Below are positions 52,329 through 60,886 of a stretch of 64,000 nt of DNA, one piece after another. Numbering within the stretch: the stretch's first letter is position 1; each line of letters opens with the position of its first letter. Made by a program: the position numbers and the translations under genes. The notes beneath the pieces were generated by a model. The model worked only from the letters and a program-made list of their open reading frames with translations, did not search any database and was not told the DNA's origin. Where the stretch lies: NCBI RefSeq assembly GCF_000429185.2, contig NZ_AUBJ02000001.1:1302001-1366000 (forward strand). Direction: 5' to 3'. Origin of the DNA: Actinoalloteichus caeruleus DSM 43889 (GTDB taxonomy: Bacteria; Actinomycetota; Actinomycetes; Mycobacteriales; Pseudonocardiaceae).

Positions 52329-53215
52329 CCAGCACCCAACAGCCGGGTACGGGCGTGGAGAGCGGAGTCGGTCTGACGGCCTTCATGGTCGCCGCGGCAC
52401 GGGCGATGGAGACCCACCGCACCGACTCGTTGGCGAGTGACCCCTACGCGGAGCACTTCGTCCGGGCCGCCCCGGCCTGCGCGGACTGGCCGCTGCGCAT
52501 CGAACACGCGCCCGGGGGTGACGCCAACCCGCTGTGGGGGCGGCTCGGCCGGTACTTCGGCCTGCGGACCAGGGTTCTCGACGACTTCGTCGCGCGGGCG
52601 CTCGGTTCGGGTACCCGGCAGGCGGTCCTGCTCGGCGCTGGCCTGGACTCGCGGGCGTTCCGGCTGGACTGGCCCACGGGGTGCGTGGTGTTCGAGCTCG
52701 ACCAGCCGACGGTCCTGGGGTTCAAGCAGGATGTGCTGGACGGGATCGGAGCCACCCCGAGGGCGTCCAGAAGACCCCTGGGTTGTGATCTGCGGGATGA
52801 CTGGGCGCCCATGCTGCTCGACGCGGGTTTCGACCCCGCCCTGCCCACGGTCTGGTTGGCCGAGGGGCTGTTGCTCTACATCCCGGCCGACGGCGAACGG
52901 AGGCTCATCGAGACCATCGACCGGCTGAGCGCACCGGGGAGCGCCCTGGCCTTCGAGATCAAGCGGGGAACGGAGCTCCCGGAGGTCCGTGAGAGCGCCA
53001 TCTACACCTCGACGAGGCACCAGATCGGTGTCGACCTGGTCGGCCTGTTCGAGATGGAACGGAAACCCGACTCGGCCGGTCACCTGCTGGCGACCGGCTG
53101 GTCGGTGGACGTCACGACCCCGTTCGACTTCACCCGCCGGCTGGGTCGCGGGCCGCTGCCCGAAGCGCGGGACGCGCTGGCGAGCAACAGGTGGGTCTTC
53201 GGGAGCCGGGGCTGA
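52325..53215 (+). CDS. SAM-dependent methyltransferase, leucine carboxyl methyltransferase (LCM/TIGR00027) family
   Basis: A 296-residue methyltransferase of the LCM-like family common in actinobacterial secondary metabolism. Visible are the N-terminal SVGLTAFMVAAARAMET-type region (here GVGLTAFMVAA), YFGLRTRVLDDFV, motif I AVLLGAGLDSRAFRL, and VVFELDQPTVLGFKQ. The family methylates carboxyl, hydroxyl or amine groups. It starts at GTG 52325 overlapping the previous stop, and is the last gene of the EF-hand operon before a convergent hairpin. Confidence 0.88.
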   Translation: MTSTQQPGTGVESGVGLTAFMVAAARAMETHRTDSLASDPYAEHFVRAAPACADWPLRIEHAPGGDANPLWGRLGRYFGLRTRVLDDFVARALGSGTRQAVLLGAGLDSRAFRLDWPTGCVVFELDQPTVLGFKQDVLDGIGATPRASRRPLGCDLRDDWAPMLLDAGFDPALPTVWLAEGLLLYIPADGERRLIETIDRLSAPGSALAFEIKRGTELPEVRESAIYTSTRHQIGVDLVGLFEMERKPDSAGHLLATGWSVDVTTPFDFTRRLGRGPLPEARDALASNRWVFGSRG

Positions 53216-53291
53216 GCACCGCTCCCGCCCGTCTCGTCGTCCGGCCACCGGCACGGTCCGAGGTGGCGGAGGGCGGGCCGGATCCTCGGTG

Positions 53292-53319
53292 GCCTCGCCG
53301 TGCGGCCGAACGGCGAGGC
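53292..53319. terminator. 10-bp stem-loop between convergent genes
   Basis: GCCTCGCCGT (53292-53301) pairs perfectly with ACGGCGAGGC (53310-53319) around an 8-nt loop. It lies in the 242-bp gap between the convergent methyltransferase and carboxylesterase genes, so a bidirectional terminator is likely. Confidence 0.5.
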
Positions 53320-53457
53320 GCGACCGTTCCTTGGGAGTCGTCGTTGCGCCGCCACGGACCCGGGGCTTCGGCGTGCCCCTCCCGCTGCTCCACGTGACGG
53401 CGCACGTGGTCCGACCACCCGAGCTCACCGGTCGTTCCCGGTCCTGAGGTGGGTGGG

Positions 53458-54987
53458 TCAGGTCAGGTCCACGCCCGCCCAGGTAGCTCGGATCGGCGAG
53501 GGGTCGTCGCGCACCACCGGGTCGGCGTCGAAGCACATGGTGGTTCGACGTGCCGGTTCGTAACGTGGCCAGGGCACCTCACCCGTGGCGGCGAACCGGA
53601 CCCAGGTCGAGTGCATGTGGTCCGCGAGCGGCTGGGGCGGGTTCGGGCCGGTGACCCACCGCATCACGGGGTCGTCCAGGAGGTCGAAGACGAACGGGAT
53701 CTCCAGGAAGTGGCAGGCTCCGAGGTGGCCGTCGAACTGGGGCGAGCGCCAGGTGAACTCGTACATGTGGGTGCGGGCGGCCGCGTCAACTCGTGCTTCG
53801 GCGAGCCGGATCGCCGGTATCCGGTAGAACCAGTCCCCCTGGAGGATCGCGAGGAGCTCGCCGGGGGTCGCGTCGGGGTACGCGGTCCGGTAGTCGGTGG
53901 CGGCGCTGTCGGGTAGCCGGTAGAGCCGCAGCGCGTCGAGGAACGCGGCGTCGGTGACCGAGTCGAGCCCGGCGAAGGGCACCAACGAGAGGCGTCCCTC
54001 CTCGGCGTTCTGCCCGATGAGGACGTCCACGTCACTTCCCGCTCCCGACGCGATCGCCTCGAGGGGAACGCGGGGAAGGGTGACGCCGTCGACCGTGGGC
54101 CGCCACATGTTGACCCGTGCCCCGGGTTCGGCACCCCACCGCTGGGGGTCGGGCGTGCGGGCGAGGTCCCCTGCCACGGACAGCTGGGCGGCGAGGAGGC
54201 GATCCACTCCGGCCTCGGCGACGGCTTCGCGGGTGGGGGCGACCCCGAGCATGTCGGCGACGCGGTGACCGATCTCCCGACCGGTGTCGAGGGAGTAGCA
54301 GAGGTTACCGGCTCCGCTCTGCATGATGGCGCGGCGGAACAGTCCCCTGGCGTTGGGCATCGTGAGCAGGGTGCCGACGCTCATCGCTCCGGAGGACTGC
54401 CCGAAGACGGTGACGTTGTCCGGGTCGCCGCCGAAGGCGGCGATGTTGTCGTGCACCCATTCCAGGGCGGCGATCTGGTCGAGCAGCCCGACGTTGGCGA
54501 TGTCGTCGTCGAGGACGAGGAAGCCCTCCGCGCCGAGCCGGTAGTTGATGGCCACCAGCACGACTCCGTCGCGGGCGAAGCGGCTCCCGTCGTAGATGAC
54601 GTTGTTGCCGGTGTCGAAGCCCCCACCGGGGATCCACACCATGACTGGTTGCCGGGCGTCCCCGGGTTGGCTGGTCCAGACGTTGACGTTGAGGTAGTCG
54701 GCGCCGGCGACGGTGGGGAGGAACGCGTCGAGGGGCGGCGGCGTCGGGAGTTGTGGAGGTGTGGGGCCGTCGGCACCAGCGTCACGCACTCCGGCCCAGG
54801 GCGGCGCCGGGTTCGGTGGCAGGAATCGGTTCGGGCCGCTGGGTGCGGCGGCGTAGGGGATCCCGAGGAAGCGGTGCACGCCGTTCTCGTTCCTGCCGCG
54901 CACCCTGCCGGCCCGCGTCGTGACCACGGCCCCCTCGGAGGAGGAGTCCTGGTCGGTGCCGCTCGGCGGGTGGTGCCGATCTCTCAC
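53458..54987 (-). CDS. Carboxylesterase type B (para-nitrobenzyl esterase-like)
   Basis: A 509-residue carboxylesterase. Features in order: RFLGIPYAAAP, ADYLNVNVWT, VMVWIPGGGF (oxyanion hole), the nucleophile FGQSSGAMS, the acid in GQNAEEGRL and His in GACHFLEIPFVFD. The GTG at 54987 is chosen for its GAGAGGACA ribosome site; the longer frame to 55869 overlaps the divergent lipoprotein gene. There is no signal peptide, so it is probably cytoplasmic. Confidence 0.9.
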   Translation of the reverse strand: MRDRHHPPSGTDQDSSSEGAVVTTRAGRVRGRNENGVHRFLGIPYAAAPSGPNRFLPPNPAPPWAGVRDAGADGPTPPQLPTPPPLDAFLPTVAGADYLNVNVWTSQPGDARQPVMVWIPGGGFDTGNNVIYDGSRFARDGVVLVAINYRLGAEGFLVLDDDIANVGLLDQIAALEWVHDNIAAFGGDPDNVTVFGQSSGAMSVGTLLTMPNARGLFRRAIMQSGAGNLCYSLDTGREIGHRVADMLGVAPTREAVAEAGVDRLLAAQLSVAGDLARTPDPQRWGAEPGARVNMWRPTVDGVTLPRVPLEAIASGAGSDVDVLIGQNAEEGRLSLVPFAGLDSVTDAAFLDALRLYRLPDSAATDYRTAYPDATPGELLAILQGDWFYRIPAIRLAEARVDAAARTHMYEFTWRSPQFDGHLGACHFLEIPFVFDLLDDPVMRWVTGPNPPQPLADHMHSTWVRFAATGEVPWPRYEPARRTTMCFDADPVVRDDPSPIRATWAGVDLT

Positions 54988-55369
54988 GTGCTGTCCTCTC
55001 GGTGTGGGGCGACGGCGGGGCGGGGCGTGCCGTCCTGGCCCACGGCCATCGTCGCACCGCGTTGGGGACCGGTCGACCAGTGTTCTACCGGGGCCGAATG
55101 GCGGGTCGGCGCCCTCCGTTCGGACGAACGCGCGGGGTTCACCCGAGGTCGATGTCAGCTCCTCGCCCAGGGACCGATGTGTACACCGCCACGGGTCCGG
55201 GTAGCCCGGACACGGTTCGCCCGACGAACGCGTGGATGGTGTCGCGACCACGAGGCACAAACACAACCCTATGGTTGGTAAATGTCCAACAGATCTTTCT
55301 CCGCGACAACCTTGTCCTTCCAGGTGCGTCTGGATGGGTGAAGGGACACGACAGACAGGAGGACCTGCG

Positions 55370-55918
55370 ATGATGCGACGTCCTGGTGTGCTCATTCCCG
55401 CCGTCCTCGCCTTCGGCGGGGTGTTCCTGGTCGGGTGCGGGGAGGGCTCCGGCGACCAGGAGCCGACCAGTCCCGGCGACGGCGTCGACGCGACGACCGG
55501 GTCCGGGCTGGACGAACCGACGACGGACCCGGGCCTCGGGGCGCCGACGTCGGGGTCGGCCACCTCCGGGGCGGGAACCGCCGAACCGGGGGCGGGCGGA
55601 GCGGCCGACGATGGCGCGACGTCGGCGACCGACGACCTGGAACGGGTGGACTGCGGCGAGATCGAGACCGACACCGGCGCGCACCGGCTGATCGCCATGC
55701 CCACGGTCGGCGGCCGGGTGGGCTGCACCGAGGCGTTCAACGTGATCGACGAGTTCCTCTCGCTGCCGGACGAGGAGAAGGCCGAGGCAGCCCTCGGGAA
55801 CGTGGACGTCTCCCACGGCTGGTCGTGCACCGTCGACGACGGTGAGACGGCCGGGATCGCCTGCGTCAAGGGCTCGGCCGGCGACGACTACGAGTTCGCT
55901 TTCCACACCGAACCCTGA
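55370..55918 (+). CDS. Putative lipoprotein with DUF4333-like C-terminal domain
   Basis: A 182-residue exported lipoprotein. A perfect AGGAGG lies 7 nt before the ATG at 55370. The signal peptide ends in the lipobox LVGC (~20-23), followed by a ~65-residue Gly/Thr/Ser/Pro-rich linker and a small Cys-containing domain (RVDCGEIE, RVGCTEAFNVIDEF, GWSCTVDDGE, IACVKG). The four cysteines suggest two disulfides outside the cell. Function unknown; the family assignment is only a guess from the pattern. Confidence 0.8.
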   Translation: MMRRPGVLIPAVLAFGGVFLVGCGEGSGDQEPTSPGDGVDATTGSGLDEPTTDPGLGAPTSGSATSGAGTAEPGAGGAADDGATSATDDLERVDCGEIETDTGAHRLIAMPTVGGRVGCTEAFNVIDEFLSLPDEEKAEAALGNVDVSHGWSCTVDDGETAGIACVKGSAGDDYEFAFHTEP

Positions 55919-56079
55919 TCCCCCGCCACGCCCCGTTCCCGCCCGGGTTCGACGAACGCGGCTCGGGCGTGGGCGACCGCGCGGATGGCGTGGGGCGGGT
56001 GGCCCGGCGGCGCGGGACGGAGCGGCCCCCGGGGCCACCCCACGGCCGGGTCACCCGCCGGGTACGGGTGGTCCGGAGG

Positions 56080-56658
56080 TCAGCCGTTCGTCTCCTCGAC
56101 GAGCCACCGGTCGGCGGCACGTCCGGAGGTCAGCCGGACGACGCGCACCCCGCTCCTCCGCAGGGCCGCGAGCCTCCCCGGCAGTTCCGCCTGGTGCGCG
56201 CGCTGGGACCGCACCGCCCACACGAGCAGGGAGTGCCGGCCGAACAACGCCGACCAGTCCTCGCGGTTGCCCGCCCACAGTTCGGTGCGGTGCCGGATCC
56301 GCCGGACGGTGCGGCGCAGGATCCTGGGGAGGATGACGGCCAGGGGCAGGTCCAGCCACACCACGAGGTCGGCCCGGGGCCAGAGGGTGTCGGCGACCCG
56401 GTCGATGTAGTTGCCGTCCACGACCCAGGCGGGCCGGTCGCGCAGCTCGGCGATGTCGGCGGCGAACTCCTCGGTGGGGCGGGGAGTCCAGTGGGGACCG
56501 TGGTGGAGCGCGTCGAGTTCGACGTGGTCGATCCCGAGTTCCCTCGCGAGCCTGGTCGCCAGGGTGCTCTTGCCGGAACCACTGGTACCGAGCACGACGA
56601 TCCGCCTCGGGCGTGCCGTCTCCTCGTGCCCCCCGGTGCGTTCGGGACTCTCCGCCAT
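56080..56658 (-). CDS. P-loop kinase, adenylate-kinase-like (FlaR/topology modulation type)
   Basis: A 192-residue P-loop NTPase with Walker A VVLGTSGSGKST (~22), the HVELDALHHGPHW segment and VVDGNYIDRV that are characteristic of the small FlaR-like kinases often annotated as topology modulation proteins or shikimate/adenylate-kinase-like. A lid-like Arg-rich segment (RILRRTVRRIRHRTE) follows. Substrate unknown. Convergent with the lipoprotein gene. A 16-bp direct repeat (56071-56086 and 56121-56136) overlaps its 3' end. Confidence 0.82.
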   Translation of the reverse strand: MAESPERTGGHEETARPRRIVVLGTSGSGKSTLATRLARELGIDHVELDALHHGPHWTPRPTEEFAADIAELRDRPAWVVDGNYIDRVADTLWPRADLVVWLDLPLAVILPRILRRTVRRIRHRTELWAGNREDWSALFGRHSLLVWAVRSQRAHQAELPGRLAALRRSGVRVVRLTSGRAADRWLVEETNG

Positions 56659-56824
56659 CGGTCCGTTCTCCCCCTCGTCAGCGCAGCCGGCAGCCTAGCG
56701 GGTCGGCTCCCTGACCCCGATGGCTCCCACGCACGGGATCTCCGAGCACGCCGGCGGTGAACGGCGGGCCGGTGCTCGGCCCCAGCGAGGCGTCCGATCG
56801 ATGCGGACACCAGCCCAAAAAATC

Positions 56825-56856
56825 TTGCCAGTCAGGAAATTTTTCCTCTTCGGCAA
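56825..56856. promoter_or_regulatory. 32-bp nested dyad operator upstream of TetR gene
   Basis: TTGCC (56825-56829), AGGAAA (56834-56839), TT, TTTCCT (56842-56847) and GGCAA (56852-56856) form a perfectly centred nested inverted repeat of 32 bp. It is AT-rich inside very GC-rich DNA and lies 20 bp before the TetR start, the usual place for an autoregulatory TetR operator. A TACGGT -10-like hexamer at 56864-56869 would place the transcript start at or next to the GTG, suggesting a leaderless mRNA. Confidence 0.65.
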
Positions 56857-56876
56857 CTTTTGCTACGGTGTCGTCC

Positions 56877-57566
56877 GTGAGCACGACCGAAGGCGGGCTG
56901 CGGGAACGCAAGAAGCGGGAGACACGCCTCGCACTGAGCCAGGCGACCATTCGCCTGGCCCTGGCACACGGGCTGGAGAACGTGTCGGTGGAGGACATCG
57001 CGGCCGAGGCGAACGTCTCGGAACGCACCTTCCGCAACTACTTCTCCAACAAGGCCGAGGCCGTGGTGGCCAACCACGTCGAACGCGGTCGGCGGACCGC
57101 GGCGGCCCTGCGGGCACGGCCAGCCGACGAACCGCTCTGGGACGCGCTGGTCCACGCGGTCGTCGAACAGTTCGAGCCCCCAGGAGGGACACCGCCGAGG
57201 CCGGACGACGCCTACGCCTCGGCACTGCGCGCGCTGCTCGCCACGCCCGCGGTCCAGCACGAGGTGTTCCGCGCGCACGCCACCTCGCAGCGGGAACTCG
57301 CGGCCGCCGTGGCCGAGCGCACCGGCACCGAGCCGGAGGACCTGTACCCGGGCACCGTCGCCGCCGTCGTCGGCGCCGGGCTCGGCTCGGCGCTGACGCA
57401 CTGGACCCGTGATCCTCGGCAGTCGCTCGTCGCGTTGCTCCGCGAGGTCTTCGACCAGATCCGCACAGGTATGCCGGCGCCCAGCCGGAACCCGCCAGGC
57501 CGAACCCTCGGCGCCTCCGCCGAACCCGGTCCGACGCCGCGGCGCGAGACGGAGGGAAACCCATGA
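56877..57566 (+). CDS. TetR-family repressor
   Basis: A 229-residue TetR regulator. The DNA-binding domain reads RERKKRETRLALSQATIRLAL, then SVEDIAAEANVSERTFRNYFSNKAEAV. The C-terminal domain is of the variable ligand-binding type (related to the MftR-like C-terminal family by pattern). The start is the GTG at 56877 just after the dyad operator. It overlaps the downstream FAD monooxygenase by 4 bp (ATGA), so the repressor and enzyme are co-expressed and probably induced by the enzyme's substrate. Confidence 0.9.
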   Translation: MSTTEGGLRERKKRETRLALSQATIRLALAHGLENVSVEDIAAEANVSERTFRNYFSNKAEAVVANHVERGRRTAAALRARPADEPLWDALVHAVVEQFEPPGGTPPRPDDAYASALRALLATPAVQHEVFRAHATSQRELAAAVAERTGTEPEDLYPGTVAAVVGAGLGSALTHWTRDPRQSLVALLREVFDQIRTGMPAPSRNPPGRTLGASAEPGPTPRRETEGNP

Positions 57567-59062
57567 ACGACGTGGTCATCGTTGGCGGCGGCCCCAACGG
57601 ACTGATGCTCGCCTGCGAGCTCGCCCTCGGAGGCGTCCGCCCGGTGGTGTTGGAACGCCGCACCGAACCGAATCCGGAACCCCGGTCGAACGGGCTCGTC
57701 GGGCAGGTCGTCAGGATGGTGGACCGCCGGGGGCTGTTCGAACGGCTCAGCGGCCAGCCCGGCCCGCCACGGGCCCACCGGGGGCACTACGTGTTCGGGG
57801 CGTTACCGCTCGACCTGGGCCTGGTGGAGGACAGCCCGCTCCACACCCTCCCGGTGCCGGAACGGGACCTCGTGGGCGTGCTCGAGGACCGCGCCCGCGA
57901 ATTGGGCGTCGACATCCGCCGGGGGCACGAGTGCACCGGCCTCGTCCAGGACGACGACGGCGTCACCCTCGCCGTCGACGGTCCACGAGGTGCCCACGAA
58001 CTGCGGGCCAGGTACCTCGTGGGGGCCGACAGCGCGCACAGCGCGGTCCGCGAGGCCGCCGGGATCGGGTTCCCGGGTGTCACCCACGACAGGACCACCA
58101 CGCGCACGGCGCACGCCACGGTGCCGCCGGAGTGGGTGGACGCGGCGACCGGCGTCCTGACCGTGCCTGGTCACGGTGCCGTCCCGCCGTTCCTGCCGGC
58201 CCGCACGGCCCACGGCGGTTTCACCTACGCGCCGCTCCCGGGGCGCCCCCCGCTGATCGCCACCGTCGAGTGGGACGGGCCGGACATCGACGTCCCCATG
58301 AGCCTGGAGGAGATGCGGGCCAGCGTGCGCAGGGTGCTGGGTACCGACGTTCCCCTCCAGTCGCCGGCTGGCGAGGGGCCACACCTGCTGCGCCGGCTCC
58401 GGGGCGGCAACACCCGCGTCGCGGAGCGGTACCGGGCGGGCCGGGTGTTCCTCGTCGGCGACGCGGCGCACGTCCTCCCCGCCGGCGGAACGGGGCTGAA
58501 CCTGGGCCTCCAGGACGCGATCAACCTCGGGTGGAAGCTCGCGGCTCGGCTCACGGGCGGGGTCGACGTGCTGGACACCTATGACACCGAACGCCGACCG
58601 CACGCCGACCGCGCCATCACCTTCTCGCAGGCCCAGGCGGCGTTGCTCGCGCCTGGCGACGACGTCACGGGCCTGCGCCAGGTGTTCGGCGAGCTGCTCA
58701 CCCAACCTGGCGTCGTCCGGGTCCTCGCCGATCTCGTGGCCGGTTCGGACGTCCGGTACCCGGTGGCGGAAGGAGCCCACCCGTGGGCGGGGTGGGCCGC
58801 GCCGGAACTGGACCTGCGCACCTCGCGGGGAACGGTGCGGCTGTCCGAAATGGTCAGGGCAGCGCGTCCCCTGCTGCTGGACCTCACCGAGGGCGGTGAA
58901 CTGGATGTCGCGGGAGTCGAGGTCGTGCGGGCCAGGGCGGACACCGACGTGACGGCTCTCCTCCTCCGACCGGATTCCTGGGTGGCGTGGGCGTCGAACG
59001 AGCCCCGGCCGGACCAGGAGGGCCCGCGGCACGCCGTCGACCAGTGGTTCGCCGCCGGCTGA
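57563..59062 (+). CDS. FAD-dependent aromatic monooxygenase (class A)
   Basis: A 499-residue PHBH-type flavoprotein monooxygenase. Motifs: VVIVGGGPNGLMLACELAL (ADP-binding), LVGADSAHSAVREAAG (DG motif, with Gly replaced) and VFLVGDAAHVLPAGGTGLN (FAD ribityl). The layout resembles polyketide aromatic hydroxylases and the antibiotic-inactivating Rox/TetX group. Pairing with a TetR repressor suggests inducible oxidation of an aromatic compound. It is about 20 kb outside the ansamycin genes, so a role against the cluster's own product is speculation. Confidence 0.88.
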   Translation: MNDVVIVGGGPNGLMLACELALGGVRPVVLERRTEPNPEPRSNGLVGQVVRMVDRRGLFERLSGQPGPPRAHRGHYVFGALPLDLGLVEDSPLHTLPVPERDLVGVLEDRARELGVDIRRGHECTGLVQDDDGVTLAVDGPRGAHELRARYLVGADSAHSAVREAAGIGFPGVTHDRTTTRTAHATVPPEWVDAATGVLTVPGHGAVPPFLPARTAHGGFTYAPLPGRPPLIATVEWDGPDIDVPMSLEEMRASVRRVLGTDVPLQSPAGEGPHLLRRLRGGNTRVAERYRAGRVFLVGDAAHVLPAGGTGLNLGLQDAINLGWKLAARLTGGVDVLDTYDTERRPHADRAITFSQAQAALLAPGDDVTGLRQVFGELLTQPGVVRVLADLVAGSDVRYPVAEGAHPWAGWAAPELDLRTSRGTVRLSEMVRAARPLLLDLTEGGELDVAGVEVVRARADTDVTALLLRPDSWVAWASNEPRPDQEGPRHAVDQWFAAG

Positions 59063-59138
59063 GCGGGACGGCCGCGCCGGTCGACGGTGGGCGGCCCCGC
59101 CCACGGGCCGACCGGTACCACCTCTACCGTGCTCGGTC

Positions 59139-59789
59139 GTGACCGACGTCGACTCCCACCTGTCCCGGACCGCCACCGCCTACGACCAGCTGGCCGTGCC
59201 CTACGCCGAGTTCGCCCGCGACGCCTTGGCCGGCCTTCCGCTGGATCGCGCGGTGCTCGCCGCCTTCGCCGAACTCGTGCGGACCACGAGCCCGGGCCCG
59301 GTGGTCGAGCTGGGTTGCGGCCCCGGGCAGCTGACCGCGCACCTGCGGGAGCTCGGCCTGGACGTCTTCGGCGTCGACCTCTCCCCAGCGATGATCGACA
59401 TCGCCAGCCGGGCGTATCCCGACCTGCGGTTCGACCTCGGGTCGATGGACCGCCTCGACCTGGCCGACGGGTCGGTGTCCGGCATCGTGTCCTGGTACTC
59501 GATCATCCACGCCCCGCCGGAGAGCGTTCCCGGGTACCTGGCCGAATTCGGTCGGGTGCTCGCCACCGGTGGTCACCTCCTCCTCGGCTTCTTCGAGTCG
59601 GAGGGCGACCCGGTGACCGCGTTCGACCACAGGGTCGTCACCGCCTACCGCTGGCCGGTCGACGAACTCGCGGAGCTGCTCGACCGGGCGGGCTTCCTGG
59701 AGGTGGGTCGGATGACGCGGGAGCCTGGCGAGGGTGAGCGGTTCCGCCGTGGCCATCTCCTGGTGCGGCGTGCCGCCGGGCGGGGGTGA
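59139..59789 (+). CDS. Class I SAM-dependent methyltransferase
   Basis: A 216-residue Methyltransf_11/25-type enzyme. Motif I is VVELGCGPGQLTAHL, followed by GVDLSPAMIDIASRAYPDLRF-like acidic loop residues and the post-I segment DRLDLADGSVSGIVSWYSIIH. It starts at GTG 59139, 76 bp after the monooxygenase gene on the same strand, so co-expression is possible. Substrate unknown. Confidence 0.85.
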   Translation: MTDVDSHLSRTATAYDQLAVPYAEFARDALAGLPLDRAVLAAFAELVRTTSPGPVVELGCGPGQLTAHLRELGLDVFGVDLSPAMIDIASRAYPDLRFDLGSMDRLDLADGSVSGIVSWYSIIHAPPESVPGYLAEFGRVLATGGHLLLGFFESEGDPVTAFDHRVVTAYRWPVDELAELLDRAGFLEVGRMTREPGEGERFRRGHLLVRRAAGRG

Positions 59790-59833
59790 CCACCCGGCGG
59801 CACGTGCCGGCCCGGTGGACGCCCGGGGCGCCG

Positions 59834-60886
59834 TCACTCCGGCTCCTCCTGGTGGCGGAACGGAGCCGGGTCGGTCACCGGTCGGCGGTCGAGGACGAGA
59901 TCGGCGAGCAGGGCGGCGGAACCAGGGCCGAGGATGAAGCCCTCCCCGCCGTGCCCGCAGCAGACGTACAGGTCGTCGTCGATCTCGTCGATGATCGGTC
60001 TGCCGGTGGGCGACAGGGGTCGGACGCCGGAGCGACGGCCGGCCACCGGGATGTCGGCGAGCGCGGGTACCAGGGTGGCGGCGCGGCGCAGGATGCGGCG
60101 GTCGAGATCGGCCGGTTCCGCCTGGTCCTCCGCCGTCCAGCTGGCGCCGACGAGAACGACACCGTCGGCGCGCTGGTGGACCAGGAGCCCGACCGCCGTC
60201 CCGGTCCTGGCTGGCCCGATGCTGACCTCGCCCAGGATGTGGCCGAGCAGTGGGGCGGTGGGAACCGTGCGCAGGAGGCGACCCCGCGACCCGGTCAGCC
60301 GCATGCGGTGCCCGAGCTGGGCGCACAGCTGTCGGGTGCCCAGTCCGGTGGTGAGGACGACGACGCGGTGGAGGCGGCCCGTGCCGTCGGTACCGCGCAA
60401 CCGCCAGCGTCCGGGCTCGCGGAGGATGTCGACGACCGGGTCGTACTCCGACACGCGCACCCCGAGGGCCACCAGTTCGGCGTGCAGGGCGCGCGTGACC
60501 TCACGGGGGTCGATCCGCCTTGCCTCCGGCTGGTGCAGGGCCGCCCGGACGCCGGGGGCCAGCGCGGGTTCCAGGGCGGCGAGCTCGGGTCCGGCCAGGA
60601 CGGTGCCGGGGCCGTCGAGGAGCGCGGCCGCCTCGGTCGCGGTCTCGGCGAGGACGAGCCGTCCGGTGGTCGTGCCGGGAGAGACCTCGTCGTAGGCGGT
60701 CAGGCTCGCCTTCCACAGGCCGGTCAGGGGCGCGGCCGGGGGGACGAGCTGCCCGTGGGCGGCGGCACTGGCACCGTCCCCGATCCCGGCGGCCGTGCGG
60801 AGGGTGACGGACAGGCCGGCGCGTGCCAGTGCACGGGCGGCGGAGAGACCGACCACGCCTCCGCCCACGACGACGGCCTCGGTCAT
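59834..60886 (-). CDS. FAD-dependent oxidoreductase (DAO/glycine oxidase family)
   Basis: A 350-residue D-amino-acid-oxidase-type flavoprotein beginning TEAVVVGGGVVGLSAARALA (dinucleotide motif) and ending with the family pattern GVRPLSPTGRPIIDEI, then CCGHGGEGFILGPGSAALLADL. It probably oxidises a secondary or primary amine such as glycine, sarcosine or a D-amino acid. It is convergent with the methyltransferase gene; no partner genes define the substrate. Confidence 0.85.
   Translation of the reverse strand: MTEAVVVGGGVVGLSAARALARAGLSVTLRTAAGIGDGASAAAHGQLVPPAAPLTGLWKASLTAYDEVSPGTTTGRLVLAETATEAAALLDGPGTVLAGPELAALEPALAPGVRAALHQPEARRIDPREVTRALHAELVALGVRVSEYDPVVDILREPGRWRLRGTDGTGRLHRVVVLTTGLGTRQLCAQLGHRMRLTGSRGRLLRTVPTAPLLGHILGEVSIGPARTGTAVGLLVHQRADGVVLVGASWTAEDQAEPADLDRRILRRAATLVPALADIPVAGRRSGVRPLSPTGRPIIDEIDDDLYVCCGHGGEGFILGPGSAALLADLVLDRRPVTDPAPFRHQEEPE

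Noticed and set aside
53458-55869. 803-codon frame including the carboxylesterase
   Set aside because: The N-terminal extension overlaps the divergent lipoprotein gene; the GTG at 54987 has a good ribosome site and the family start.
57563-59062. Rox-type rifampicin-inactivating monooxygenase as self-resistance
   Set aside because: The fold fits many aromatic hydroxylases, no rifamycin-associated element is present upstream, and the gene is far from the cluster; kept only as a possibility.
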